Below, piece by piece: positions 33,778 to 42,359 of a DNA stretch of 64,000 nt (within the stretch, counting starts at the first letter, position 1; every line of letters starts with the position of its first letter). The stretch is from Leadbetterella sp. (GTDB taxonomy: Bacteria > Bacteroidota > Bacteroidia > Cytophagales > Spirosomataceae). The stretch spans positions 124,001-188,000 of the forward strand of contig JAHBUH010000007.1 in assembly GCA_019638185.1 (NCBI GenBank). Direction: 5' to 3'. The notes beneath the pieces are model-generated. The model did no database searches and was not told where the DNA came from. It was given only the letters and a program-made list of their open reading frames with translations. The translations under genes were made by a program, and so were the position numbers.

Positions 33778-36700
33778 TCAGTTTTTAAATACCCTAAACG
33801 TTTTCTGCACCTGGCCTGACCGCACATTCAGCAGGTAAATGCCACTTTCCAGGCCCGACAGATCCAGCTTTTGCGGCAACACGGATTCTTTTTCCGAAAG
33901 CATTTTCCCATCGGTGCTGAAGACGGTGATTTTATATTTTTCCGGGCTTTTTGTGGTGCTGCTGATGTTCAGGTAGTCAGCCGTGGGGTTAGGGTAGAAA
34001 CTGAAGTGCAGGGGGAGGTTTTCGGAGGGGAGGAGAACGTTTTCCGGCTCCCGAACGCTATGGGCTAGATGCCACAGCTGGAGGCCGCTTTGGGACGTAT
34101 GGGCAAAAACATATAGGTTATTTTTCAGAATAAAGGGTTTTCCGGGGGATGAGCCGTTGGGTCCTTTGTTAATATCATACGCCATCCGGGTTCCTTCTGA
34201 AGAGCCGTCGCTTTCCCAGATCTCGCTCCCTAAATCCTTATCTTTAGCGCTGAAATACCACAGATCGTTAAACCAGGTTCCATTCTGAATGGCCCCGTAC
34301 GCGTCAGGAAGCCTTTCTACCCGGTTAGTTTTTTTATCAAAAGAGATCATTGAAATATCATCCCGGAAAAGAACCCTGTTTTCCACGTCATGGATAACCG
34401 TGGTCAAGCGGGCATTTACCGGTGCTCCGTCCGGAATTCCGGGCAATGTGTAAAGCGTATTTTTTTCCGGATCAAAATAATGTATTTTCCCGGGATCGGA
34501 AACACCTTGAAAAACCGGGTTGTAATTATCCGATACAAAGAGCTCCTTCAGCTGGCCGGCTTCTGCCTGCATCCATCTTCTCCGGGTATGATCCAGGTTA
34601 TCCACAAAGTATAAAAACTCCCCGTTTTTACTTTTTAAAAAATCCCCGCTTATATTTTTAAGACTGACTTTTAAGGAGTTACCATCCAGCACCCAAAGCT
34701 CCCTATTGGTAAGAGCCGTTAAATATACAAGTCCCCGATACGTTACTCCCCGGTCAAAATCCCGGTCACCCGAAAGCTTCACTGACCTTCCGGTTAGCAG
34801 GTCTACATACAGATAATGGGTCCCGGAAAGCCGGTATAAAACTTCCCTGCCGGAAAGATCAGTGGTACGCTGGTAACCCTCTTCTGAGACCCGCGCCAGT
34901 TCTGTATTTCCGGATAAAAGCCTGATTGTTTTATTATCGGAATAAACGGCCTGATTAAATGCCGCTTTAATGATAAAGCCGTCAGAAGTGAGGGTTTCTA
35001 TTTTTTTATACGGGTAGTCTGAATAGTAAACTTTCCGGCCTTCGGTAAACAGTATTCTCCCGCTTGTCAAAATATGGCTGAGTCTGAAATTACAGGACCC
35101 GCTAAATTCTGATACTTCCAGGGTCTCTTTATCCAGTATGTAAAAAGTACCGCATTCTTTGGCCAGGTAGATCTTATTTCCGGATAGCGCCTTCACCAGA
35201 GAAGTATCGCGGAGGTTGATCTCTCCCGGGCTGAATTTATCCGGGAATGCCAGCCTGCCCGTATGAATGTCCAGTAAGTAATACCACCTCTCGCCGTTAC
35301 CCTGCATAGCCTTCATGGAAATAATCACAGTGCCATGAACCGTTTGTGAGGTATAGGTGATGCTCTGATTCCGGGTGTGGGGTATTCCCGCAGGTAAGCC
35401 GATATGCCTGAGTTTTTCACCATCAAAAAGTGCAAATTCCGTTTCATTCACAAAAAACACACATTCCCTGTAAATCTGTGCCTGCAGGATGGCAGAACCT
35501 TCCCTGCTAAAGTTTTTCCGGATGGATTTGCTCTTATTCAGTACCCGGTTATATATCTTCAGGGAATCAGTGGTTTCTGCTATTAAAGTAGTGTGGTTTA
35601 ACCGGGTGAACCTCCATTTATAATTCTCCACAAACAGGCTGTCGCCAAAAGTGCCGCTACGGGTATCGTAGAAAGTTACCTCCTTACTGTTAGAGACCGG
35701 GAAAATGAAAATAGTATCGTGCTGTATTTCAAATGAATACCGGCCACTTCCTGAAAACGCCTCTTTAAAACGGTCGGGGAAGCTCCGGTGGCTGATCTCT
35801 TTCGTGACACCGTCCAGGCAGGAAAGCCGGATATCCCTGTTTTGAGAGTTGCCTTTTGTGGATATAAAGTAGAATTTATCCTTCAATTCCAGGTAATCCG
35901 AATAATGTTCGAAAGACTGGGAAAGGGTTTTTTGGACAAGACCTCCCACAGAGCCGCTGAAGATCAGCGTACTTTCGTTATTTACCTGTTTAGTCACACG
36001 GATACTATCACTTTCTGCTGATGCCAGATAGAAAAAACGGGTAGCGTAAGAGGTAGAGTCATTGACGATATGGACTTTTCCGGAAGGTGTCTTACCGTTC
36101 ATTCTTATCTTCCCGGTCTTAAGATTCCAGAGGTAGCTCCCTCCAGCTCCATTTAGCATCAGTATATCCTTGTCTTTCAAAGTGATATATAGAATTTCCC
36201 GCGTATTAATGCGGGTCTGAAATTCGTCGTCGTGTTCATCTACAAGAACCAGGCGGGAATCAGCCCCTGAAGGCCCTAAATGCTGAATCAGCAGAGACCT
36301 GTCTACCCCTTTTTCAATATAATAGTGGGATTCTGCAAGCGTATCTGTTTTTGAATGGTCCTCCAGGTTGTATTTCAGCAAAGGGCTGGTGTCCGGCAGG
36401 GATATAACATGCATTACATAATGACATGCATACAGGTTTCCGCCATAGAACTCAAAAAGATTGAATTTTTCAGGGAAATCAAGCGTTTTTTCCAGCACTT
36501 TGGTCCGGCCGTTTAATTCCCACAAGGATCCGTTATTAATGAAGTAGACATTCCCCCGGTGAATATGGATTTTGGTATTGATATTAATGGTCGGATCCGT
36601 CATCAGGCTGTCAAAAACAGCATGATCGTAAGACCACAAGGTGTTTTTATCGGACAGGGAATAGATTTTTCCGCCTGATTCCCCGATGACACGGTAAAAC

Positions 36701-36804
36701 CGGTTTTCAGTCTGCCCGGTGTGGGTGAAACGGGTCACCTGCTGCTGCGCCAATCCTGCCACAGAGATTAAAAGAGCTATGCAGATAAATATTCCCTTCT
36801 TCAT
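33778..36804 (-). CDS. Large type IX-secreted protein, paralogue 2
   Basis: A 1008-residue paralogue of the downstream gene. The start at 36804 gives a signal peptide MKKGIFICIALLISVAGLAQ; the extension to 36855 is rejected because a perfect -7 box (TAAATTTG) sits inside it. The body is again made of weak beta repeats, with an ELWxxDGT-type copy (SEIWESDGSSEGTRMAYDINKG) about 110 residues before the end. The C-terminal sorting domain (FSFYPNPTADYLNISS to the end) is almost the same as in paralogue 1, while the bodies are far more diverged. It is first in a two-gene unit. Confidence 0.85.
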   Translation of the reverse strand: MKKGIFICIALLISVAGLAQQQVTRFTHTGQTENRFYRVIGESGGKIYSLSDKNTLWSYDHAVFDSLMTDPTININTKIHIHRGNVYFINNGSLWELNGRTKVLEKTLDFPEKFNLFEFYGGNLYACHYVMHVISLPDTSPLLKYNLEDHSKTDTLAESHYYIEKGVDRSLLIQHLGPSGADSRLVLVDEHDDEFQTRINTREILYITLKDKDILMLNGAGGSYLWNLKTGKIRMNGKTPSGKVHIVNDSTSYATRFFYLASAESDSIRVTKQVNNESTLIFSGSVGGLVQKTLSQSFEHYSDYLELKDKFYFISTKGNSQNRDIRLSCLDGVTKEISHRSFPDRFKEAFSGSGRYSFEIQHDTIFIFPVSNSKEVTFYDTRSGTFGDSLFVENYKWRFTRLNHTTLIAETTDSLKIYNRVLNKSKSIRKNFSREGSAILQAQIYRECVFFVNETEFALFDGEKLRHIGLPAGIPHTRNQSITYTSQTVHGTVIISMKAMQGNGERWYYLLDIHTGRLAFPDKFSPGEINLRDTSLVKALSGNKIYLAKECGTFYILDKETLEVSEFSGSCNFRLSHILTSGRILFTEGRKVYYSDYPYKKIETLTSDGFIIKAAFNQAVYSDNKTIRLLSGNTELARVSEEGYQRTTDLSGREVLYRLSGTHYLYVDLLTGRSVKLSGDRDFDRGVTYRGLVYLTALTNRELWVLDGNSLKVSLKNISGDFLKSKNGEFLYFVDNLDHTRRRWMQAEAGQLKELFVSDNYNPVFQGVSDPGKIHYFDPEKNTLYTLPGIPDGAPVNARLTTVIHDVENRVLFRDDISMISFDKKTNRVERLPDAYGAIQNGTWFNDLWYFSAKDKDLGSEIWESDGSSEGTRMAYDINKGPNGSSPGKPFILKNNLYVFAHTSQSGLQLWHLAHSVREPENVLLPSENLPLHFSFYPNPTADYLNISSTTKSPEKYKITVFSTDGKMLSEKESVLPQKLDLSGLESGIYLLNVRSGQVQKTFRVFKN

Positions 36805-36822
36805 TACGTCAATATCAATATG

Positions 36823-36830
36823 CAAATTTA
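36823..36830 (-). promoter_or_regulatory. -7 promoter box for the two large secreted proteins
   Basis: The minus strand reads TAAATTTG, a perfect TAnnTTTG match, 18 bases before the ATG at 36804. Confidence 0.5.
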
Positions 36831-36982
36831 GCTCCCCCCGCCCTACTTTCCGCACCGTAAATTAGTTAACGGTTATAATTCTTAATACTCCCGTAATATT
36901 CAGTTAATACTGTTCATGCAATTTTGTGCAGGAGATCAAACAGCATTTATCTTCATACATATTGGTAATAATCTTCAAAGAC

Positions 36983-37005
36983 CCCCGGCCATGCCGGGGA
37001 TTTTT
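36983..37005 (+). terminator. Strong hairpin plus T-run with no gene in front of it
   Basis: Arms CCCCGGC (36983-36989) and GCCGGGG (36993-36999) with a 3-base loop, then ATTTTTG. It has the full form of an intrinsic terminator on the plus strand, but no plus-strand gene is seen upstream within the 36805-36980 gap. It could end a small RNA or block transcription into the tRNA gene. Confidence 0.7.
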
Positions 37006-37040
37006 GTTGGTGTATACTTTCAAATTAGCACAAGTTTTCC

Positions 37041-37048
37041 GACATTTG
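37041..37048 (+). promoter_or_regulatory. Possible -7 box for the tRNA-Arg gene
   Basis: GACATTTG matches TAnnTTTG at all but the first base and lies 14 bases before the mature tRNA. A weak TTTC occurs 20 bases upstream of it. Confidence 0.35.
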
Positions 37049-37062
37049 CAGTCCGAAAAGGA

Positions 37063-37134
37063 GGTCTCATAGTTCAACGGATAGAATAGAAGTTTCCTAA
37101 ACTTTAGATGTGGGTTCGATTCCCGCTGAGACCA
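37063..37134 (+). tRNA. tRNA-Arg(CCT)
   Basis: A 72-base tRNA that folds fully: acceptor stem GGTCTCA/TGAGACC, D stem GTTC/GAAT (one G-U), anticodon stem GAAGT/ACTTT with loop TTCCTAA and anticodon CCT (reads AGG), T stem GTGGG/CCCGC with loop TTCGATT, discriminator base A. The 3' CCA is not encoded. An intrinsic terminator follows 5 bases later. Confidence 0.95.
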
Positions 37135-37139
37135 CTACA

Positions 37140-37166
37140 AAGCCCGGCTGCGCCGGGCTTTCCTGT
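37140..37166 (+). terminator. Intrinsic terminator after tRNA-Arg
   Basis: Perfect stem AAGCCCGGC / GCCGGGCTT with loop TGC, followed by TCCTGTTT. It may also serve the convergent chimeric gene that stops at 37180. Confidence 0.8.
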
Positions 37167-37179
37167 TTATATACTCAAG

Positions 37180-37710
37180 TTAAACCCCCAATATCCACCT
37201 CACATCAAACGCATCGGTGATTTCCACCAGCTTCTGGTCATGGTAATTCTCCGTATTCTTACTTCCCAGCTTTTTCACCAGTGCCTTGCGGTCAGCACGG
37301 CTTTTACAATGCAGGAAAACAGCCATGTAATTTCCGAGGATCCGGCCTTCGCTGTGGGTCAGGTCTGAACCATAAATAACGATGCTGTCGGAGACCAATG
37401 AGCCGCTGATCACCGGTTTTTCCGGGTAGCCCGGCAGTTCTAACGTTTCAAAGTGAAGAGTACCGCCAAAGCAGGTTTGGTAGTGGGTGAGCGCTCTCCG
37501 GCAGTTACCGGAAAAGGTAATAAAGATAGCACTCACCCGTTTAGCCGCGGAGGGGCGGGCCTCAGCCATGTGCCCGGATTTTACCGCCATATACGTAAGA
37601 AACGGCCAGGATTCTACATATTTCACAAAGTTATCCAGTATGGCCTGCCATCCCTGTTTCTGGTATTGGGGAGCATTCACGGTAGCTTCCACTTTAATTC
37701 TTGTTGCCAT
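37180..37710 (-). pseudogene. Chimeric gene: shrunken SRPBCC domain joined to a PhnB-like VOC domain
   Basis: A 176-residue open frame made of two unrelated pieces. Residues 1-14 (MATRIKVEATVNAP) match the very start, and residues 20-34 (GWQAILDNFVKYVES) the very end, of AHSA1-type SRPBCC proteins; the roughly 100 residues that normally lie between are absent. Residues about 58-176 form a PhnB-like VOC (glyoxalase-fold) domain beginning VSAIFITFSGNCRRALTHYQTCFGG. The simplest reading is two adjacent genes merged by an internal deletion. The VOC part may still fold; the SRPBCC part cannot. It is divergent from a frameshifted GlxA/AraC regulator. Confidence 0.72.
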
Positions 37711-37841
37711 AATTAACGGGTTTGTTTTTTATATCACAAAATTACAGGGGAGTGGACGAACCGGGCTGTAGTGAAAACGACAACTTCAGGGGTGGATTAT
37801 GACAAAGTATTTTTACCATGCGGTATAACCCGTTTTGTACT

Positions 37842-38818
37842 ATGCAGATTTCTGTCTTTGTACCCGAATATGGTGTAATTGAAGCCATTACACCGCCTTT
37901 CCGGATTTTCATACGGCCAATGAGTTTTTAACCGCCTTTGGCAAAAAGCCGGTTTTCCAGGTGGAGTATGTGGGCCTGAACGAGTACTTACCCGCCAATA
38001 ACGGCGAATATATGGTAAAAACCCACCGGCTTCTCAGGGATGTGGCCGAAACCGACCTACTGATCATTCCGCCCCCCTTCGGCGATACCGAAAAAGGGAT
38101 CCGGGCCAATGCCGAAGCGATACCCTATTTTAAGCAACTGTACGAGAAAGGCTCGGGCCTGGCCAGCTTATGCATAGGTGCCTTTCTGCTGGCGGAAACC
38201 GGCCTGCTCAGCGGTAAAAAATGCTCTACCCACCGGGCCCACGTAAGCGAGTTCAGAGAGCGGTACCCTGACGTGGAAGTTGAAGACGGAGCGGTCATCA
38301 CCGAACACAATAACATTTACAGCAGTGGCGGGGCAAACAGCCTGTGGAACCTGGTGCTTTACCTGGTGGAAAAGTTTTCCGACCGGGAAACGGCCATTAT
38401 GATCTCCAAGTATTTTGCTTTGGATATCGGGCGCGACAGCCAATCGCAGTTTGCCATCTTCAAAGGCCAGCGGAATCACGGCGATAAGGATATTCAAAAA
38501 GTCCAGGATTATATTGAAGCCCATTACCCGGATAAATTATCCATAGAAATGTTAGCCGGCATAATTCATACCGGCCGCAGAACATTTGAAAGAAGATTTA
38601 AGGAGGCTACGAATAACACTCCCATCGAGTACATTCAACGGGTGAAGATAGAAGCAGCCAAAAGTTCCTTTGAAGCCTCCCGGAAAAACGTAACGGAGAT
38701 CATGTGGGATGTGGGCTACACAGACACCAAGGCCTTCCGCGATATTTTTAAAAAGATCACAGGGCTGACGCCCGTGGAATACCGGAATAAGTTTGCGAAG
38801 TTGAGCTGCGAAGCCTGA
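37842..38818 (+). pseudogene. GlxA-like AraC-family regulator with a frameshift near its start
   Basis: The expected protein has an N-terminal DJ-1/PfpI (GATase1-like) domain and a C-terminal AraC helix-turn-helix pair. From the ATG at 37842 the frame reads MQISVFVPEYGVIEAITPPF, the normal family start, then hits a stop at about 37932. One base added near 37910 would restore HTANEFLTAFGKKPVFQ and join the long frame that runs to 38818 (RRTFERRFKEATNNTPIEYI and WDVGYTDTKAFRDIFKKITG are the HTH parts). Without repair, a GTG at 37961 could give a 285-residue protein lacking the first strand and helix. It is either a real pseudogene or a single-base sequencing error. Confidence 0.8.
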
Positions 38819-38830
38819 TTGAAACGGCTT

Positions 38831-40912
38831 TCAGTTAAAAACCACTTCATCCACAAACACCCATGCCGGAGTGCCCTTGCCCGGGTGCCAGGCCGGCAGA
38901 GGGTTCACGTTTTTTACCCGGATCCGGATCTCCCGGTATTTCTGCGGCGGCAGCGGTACATCAAAATAGGTGGTTTTCCGCGGGCGCCCGGCAGTAGGCT
39001 GAACGGGTGAAATTTTCCCGAGGAGCTGCTCCGGCCCGGAGACGGGCTTACCCCAGACTTCTATGCTTTGGGGCGGCAGGATGTAGGAATCAATTTTTTC
39101 CAGCATACTGACCGTCATATTTTTCAGCTCCCGGGGTGTGGAAAAGAAAAAGACAGCTTCCAGGGGCTTCTCCCGGTACCCCAGCCAGGTCTTATCCAGG
39201 AAATTATCGGGATCGCCTTTGAGGCGGTCGTACAGGCTTTTGGCGCCTTTGGCTCCGTATTGGGCCGCCGGTGAAGACATGAGGGCTGCGGAATCAGGCT
39301 CGGGGCCGTTTACCAGGTAATCCAGCTCCAGCACGGTGCTGCCCAGCCAGCCCTCTTTAAATGCCCGGGCCCGGATGCGGGTGCGCCCCTGAACCGTGAG
39401 CGGGCGGGAGTACACCTCTCCGTGGGTGCTGTCAGGCAGGGTGCCGTCCAGCGTATACCGGATCTGCACACCGGGTAAGGCATGGCGCAGCGTTAAGGGC
39501 GTGCCCTGCTTCAAGAAGGCTTTTTTCTCCGAACTTTCGGGCGGATTAATGGCTATCCGCTCATTTTCCCGCTGGCCGGTATCCAGCTGTATAGCCGGGT
39601 TCAGCTTTTTAAGGCGGTTCCTATCTTCTGCCGTGAACCCGCTTTCCCATAGGTAAACCGTATTCAGCCGGGCCAGTGCCTTCAGATCCGGCTGATGGAG
39701 GCGGGTATTGGCCAGGGAAACCGACTTCAGGTGGCGCAGGCCTTTCAGGTAGCTCAGGAAACTGCCCGTGACTTCCGTGCTGCTGAGGTTCAGGTGGCGT
39801 AGGTTCTTAAATTCGGCCAGCACCTTCAGGTCGGCGTCATTTACCGGCATTTTGCTGAGATTCAGTTCGGTCAGTTGGTCTTTAACACGCAGCAGCTTTT
39901 CCAGTTGCGCGGGATCAAACTTCGCCCGGACAAAAAAAGAGGCGCTCAGGGCCGGGCTGTTCACCGCTACAGGCGTTACCCGGCAAAAGGGTGTGTTCAC
40001 TTCCACGATGGTTTCCGGGCTGGCGGCGGGAAAGGTAAAGGCCTCCTCCGCTTCTGTCTGCCGGTACTTTCTCAGGGGAGAATCCGGCTTTAACTGCGCG
40101 AAGCTCATTTTGGCCGGGGCGCCCTCGTTGATCCAGGCTGTCAGAATTTCTATTTCCGGTTCGGTGAGCTGGGTCTTCTTCCGGGGCGGCATGTGTTCTT
40201 TATGTTCCAGGGGCAGGAAAATACGCTTCATGAGGTGGCTTTCCAAGGCATTGCCTGCCACCAGGGCGGGCCCATTCTCGCCTCCTTTGAGCATCAGCGC
40301 TACTGACCCCAGGTTCAGGCCGCCTTTGGTCTTGCCGGTTTTATGGCAGGAACTGCACTTTTCCTCCAGGATAGGCGCTATCAGGGTAGCATAGACGTCA
40401 TCTTCCTGAACGGGAGACTCGGCAGGCCTGAACCGCAGGAAGTCTTCGCCGTGCGTCAGCTCACCGCCCCGGTGACCCGTTAGGATAACCAGCCCACTGA
40501 CCAGCACCAGCACGGCAGGCATAGCCCGGTCAGGAATCCGGTCAAAGAAGATCACGGCCAGCCAGAACAGACCGCTGAGCGCCACACCGGTGTATTTATG
40601 GCCGGTGATTTGCGAAGCATCATAATCTACCCCCAGGGCCAGGAGCATTCCGGCCAGCGCTGTCACTGCCGTAAAAACTGCGGTGATCTGCATGAAGGTC
40701 AGAAGCAGGGCGCGATAGCCCGGAACCCGGTGCCGCAGCAGATAAAGAATGATCACCGCGGCCCACAGCCCAATGGGCAGGTGGAGCAGAACCGGGTGCA
40801 GCCGGCCGGCGGGAATCAGCCATTCCGGCAACTGCAGCCGGTTTTCAAAGACCACCAGCACGGCCAGCAGGCCATTAAAAAATATCAGGAGGTATTCCGG
40901 GACTCGCCGCAT
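38831..40912 (-). CDS. Membrane c-type cytochrome with DUF2231-like, leucine-rich and chitobiase-C-like regions
   Basis: A 693-residue protein. Residues about 5-150 form a membrane module with DUF2231-like LHPVLLHLPIGLW; a Planctomycete-type cytochrome domain follows, with heme motif CSSCH (Cys186, Cys189, His190) and the MPPRKKTQLTEPEIEIL end. Residues about 320-440 read as leucine-rich repeats (LRHLNLSSTEV, LRHLKSVSLANTRL), about 455-520 as a CHB_HEX_C-type domain (LPGVQIRYTLDGTLPDSTHGE), and the rest as a beta domain. It is third in a unit with DUF1501 and DUF1549/DUF1553 genes. Electron transfer tied to a periplasmic oxidation is likely; substrate unknown. Confidence 0.85.
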   Translation of the reverse strand: MRRVPEYLLIFFNGLLAVLVVFENRLQLPEWLIPAGRLHPVLLHLPIGLWAAVIILYLLRHRVPGYRALLLTFMQITAVFTAVTALAGMLLALGVDYDASQITGHKYTGVALSGLFWLAVIFFDRIPDRAMPAVLVLVSGLVILTGHRGGELTHGEDFLRFRPAESPVQEDDVYATLIAPILEEKCSSCHKTGKTKGGLNLGSVALMLKGGENGPALVAGNALESHLMKRIFLPLEHKEHMPPRKKTQLTEPEIEILTAWINEGAPAKMSFAQLKPDSPLRKYRQTEAEEAFTFPAASPETIVEVNTPFCRVTPVAVNSPALSASFFVRAKFDPAQLEKLLRVKDQLTELNLSKMPVNDADLKVLAEFKNLRHLNLSSTEVTGSFLSYLKGLRHLKSVSLANTRLHQPDLKALARLNTVYLWESGFTAEDRNRLKKLNPAIQLDTGQRENERIAINPPESSEKKAFLKQGTPLTLRHALPGVQIRYTLDGTLPDSTHGEVYSRPLTVQGRTRIRARAFKEGWLGSTVLELDYLVNGPEPDSAALMSSPAAQYGAKGAKSLYDRLKGDPDNFLDKTWLGYREKPLEAVFFFSTPRELKNMTVSMLEKIDSYILPPQSIEVWGKPVSGPEQLLGKISPVQPTAGRPRKTTYFDVPLPPQKYREIRIRVKNVNPLPAWHPGKGTPAWVFVDEVVFN

Positions 40913-40916
40913 AGGT

Positions 40917-42350
40917 TCAGGTAATAATTCCCGGGACTACTTTTCCGGCCACATCGGTGAGACGGTAGCGCCGGCCCAAGTGCTTGTACACCAGTTTTTC
41001 GTGGTCCAGCCCACAGAGCTGAAGCACGGTGGCGTGAAAATCATTGATGTGAACGGGATCTTTCACGATGTTATAGCCCAGCTCATCCGTCTCGCCATAC
41101 ACCACGCCGGGTTTGATTCCGCCTCCGGCCATCCAGATACTGTAGGCCCGGGGGTGATGGTCGCGGCCGTAGTTATCTTTGGTGAAATTACCCTGGCAGT
41201 AGTTGGTCCGGCCGAACTCCCCGCCCCAGATCACCAGGGTTTCGTCCAGCAGGCCGCGCTGCTTCAGGTCTTTGATGAGGGCGGCTGAAGCCCGGTCCAC
41301 GTCGCGCGCCTGCCCTACCATTTCACCGGGAAGGTTATCGTGCTGATCCCAGCCCTGGTGATAGAGCTGTACAAAGCGCACCCCCGACTCGGAGAGCTTA
41401 CGGGCCAGCAGGGCATTGGCGGCATAAGTGCCTGGCACCAGGCATTCGGGTCCGTACATTTTGATGATGTGATCGGGCTCCCGGCTGAGGTCGGTCAGCT
41501 CGGGCACGGCCGTCTGCATGCGGTACGCCATTTCGTACTGGGCTATTTTAGCGGTGATCTCCGGATCGCCTGATTCCTCAAAACCCAGGTGGTTCAGTTC
41601 GGAAAGTTTATCGAGCATGGCGCGGCGATCCACGCCGTCACGATCATTCAGGTAAAGGATGGGGTTATCGCCGCTGCTGAAGAGCACGCCCTGGTGGGTG
41701 GCATCCAGGAAGCCGTTACTCCAGAGCTTGGAGTATACGCCCTGGCCGTTTCCTTTCCCGCGCGAAAGCAGCACGCAGAAGGCCGGCAGGTTCTGGTTTT
41801 CGCTCCCCAGTCCGTAGCTGAGCCAGGCCCCCATGCTGGGCCGGTTTCCCTGCTGGGCGCCGGTTTGCATGAAGGTAAGCGCAGGGTCATGGTTAATGGC
41901 CTCGGTATGCATGGAGCGCACTATGCAGATGTCATCGGCGATAGACGCAATGTGCGGAAACAGCTCCGAGATCCACGCTCCGGAGGAGCCATATTGCTGA
42001 AAGGCGAATTTGGATCCCACCAGCGGGAAGGACTTCTGGCCACTGGTCATGCCGGTCAGCCGCTGCCCGCCCCGGATACTCTCCGGCAGATCCTGCCCGG
42101 CCATTTGGATCAGGGCCGGTTTGTAATCAAACGACTCCAGCTGGCTGGGGGCACCGTTCTGAAAGAGGTATATGATGCGTTTGGCTTTGGGGGCAAAGTG
42201 CGGCAGGCCCACGGGCACCTCGCCGGCTTTCCCCGAAAAGAGGTCGGGTACCAGCAGCGAGCCCAGCGCCAGGCTGCCTATGCCCACGGCGGCTTTCCCC
42301 AGGAAATGCCTGCGGTTTATGTTTAGCCGGTTTTCTATGAGTTCTTTCAT
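40917..42350 (-). CDS. DUF1501 family Tat-exported protein
   Basis: A 477-residue protein with a Tat-type leader (NINRRHFLGKAAVGIGSLALGS). The DUF1501 body has a sulfatase/alkaline-phosphatase-like layout with SMHTEAINHDPALTFMQTG, LVIWGGEFGRTNY and DHHPRAYSIWMAGGGIKPG. DUF1501 genes occur almost always beside DUF1549/DUF1553 cytochrome genes, as here: the partner ends 9 bases upstream and the membrane cytochrome gene starts 4 bases downstream. The reaction is not known to me. Confidence 0.92.
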   Translation of the reverse strand: MKELIENRLNINRRHFLGKAAVGIGSLALGSLLVPDLFSGKAGEVPVGLPHFAPKAKRIIYLFQNGAPSQLESFDYKPALIQMAGQDLPESIRGGQRLTGMTSGQKSFPLVGSKFAFQQYGSSGAWISELFPHIASIADDICIVRSMHTEAINHDPALTFMQTGAQQGNRPSMGAWLSYGLGSENQNLPAFCVLLSRGKGNGQGVYSKLWSNGFLDATHQGVLFSSGDNPILYLNDRDGVDRRAMLDKLSELNHLGFEESGDPEITAKIAQYEMAYRMQTAVPELTDLSREPDHIIKMYGPECLVPGTYAANALLARKLSESGVRFVQLYHQGWDQHDNLPGEMVGQARDVDRASAALIKDLKQRGLLDETLVIWGGEFGRTNYCQGNFTKDNYGRDHHPRAYSIWMAGGGIKPGVVYGETDELGYNIVKDPVHINDFHATVLQLCGLDHEKLVYKHLGRRYRLTDVAGKVVPGIIT

Positions 42351-42359
42351 GCGTTTAAT

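Noticed and set aside
37961-38818. Intact 285-residue regulator starting at GTG 37961
   Set aside because: The missing first strand and helix of the DJ-1-like domain are found just upstream in another frame, so a frameshift is the better explanation.
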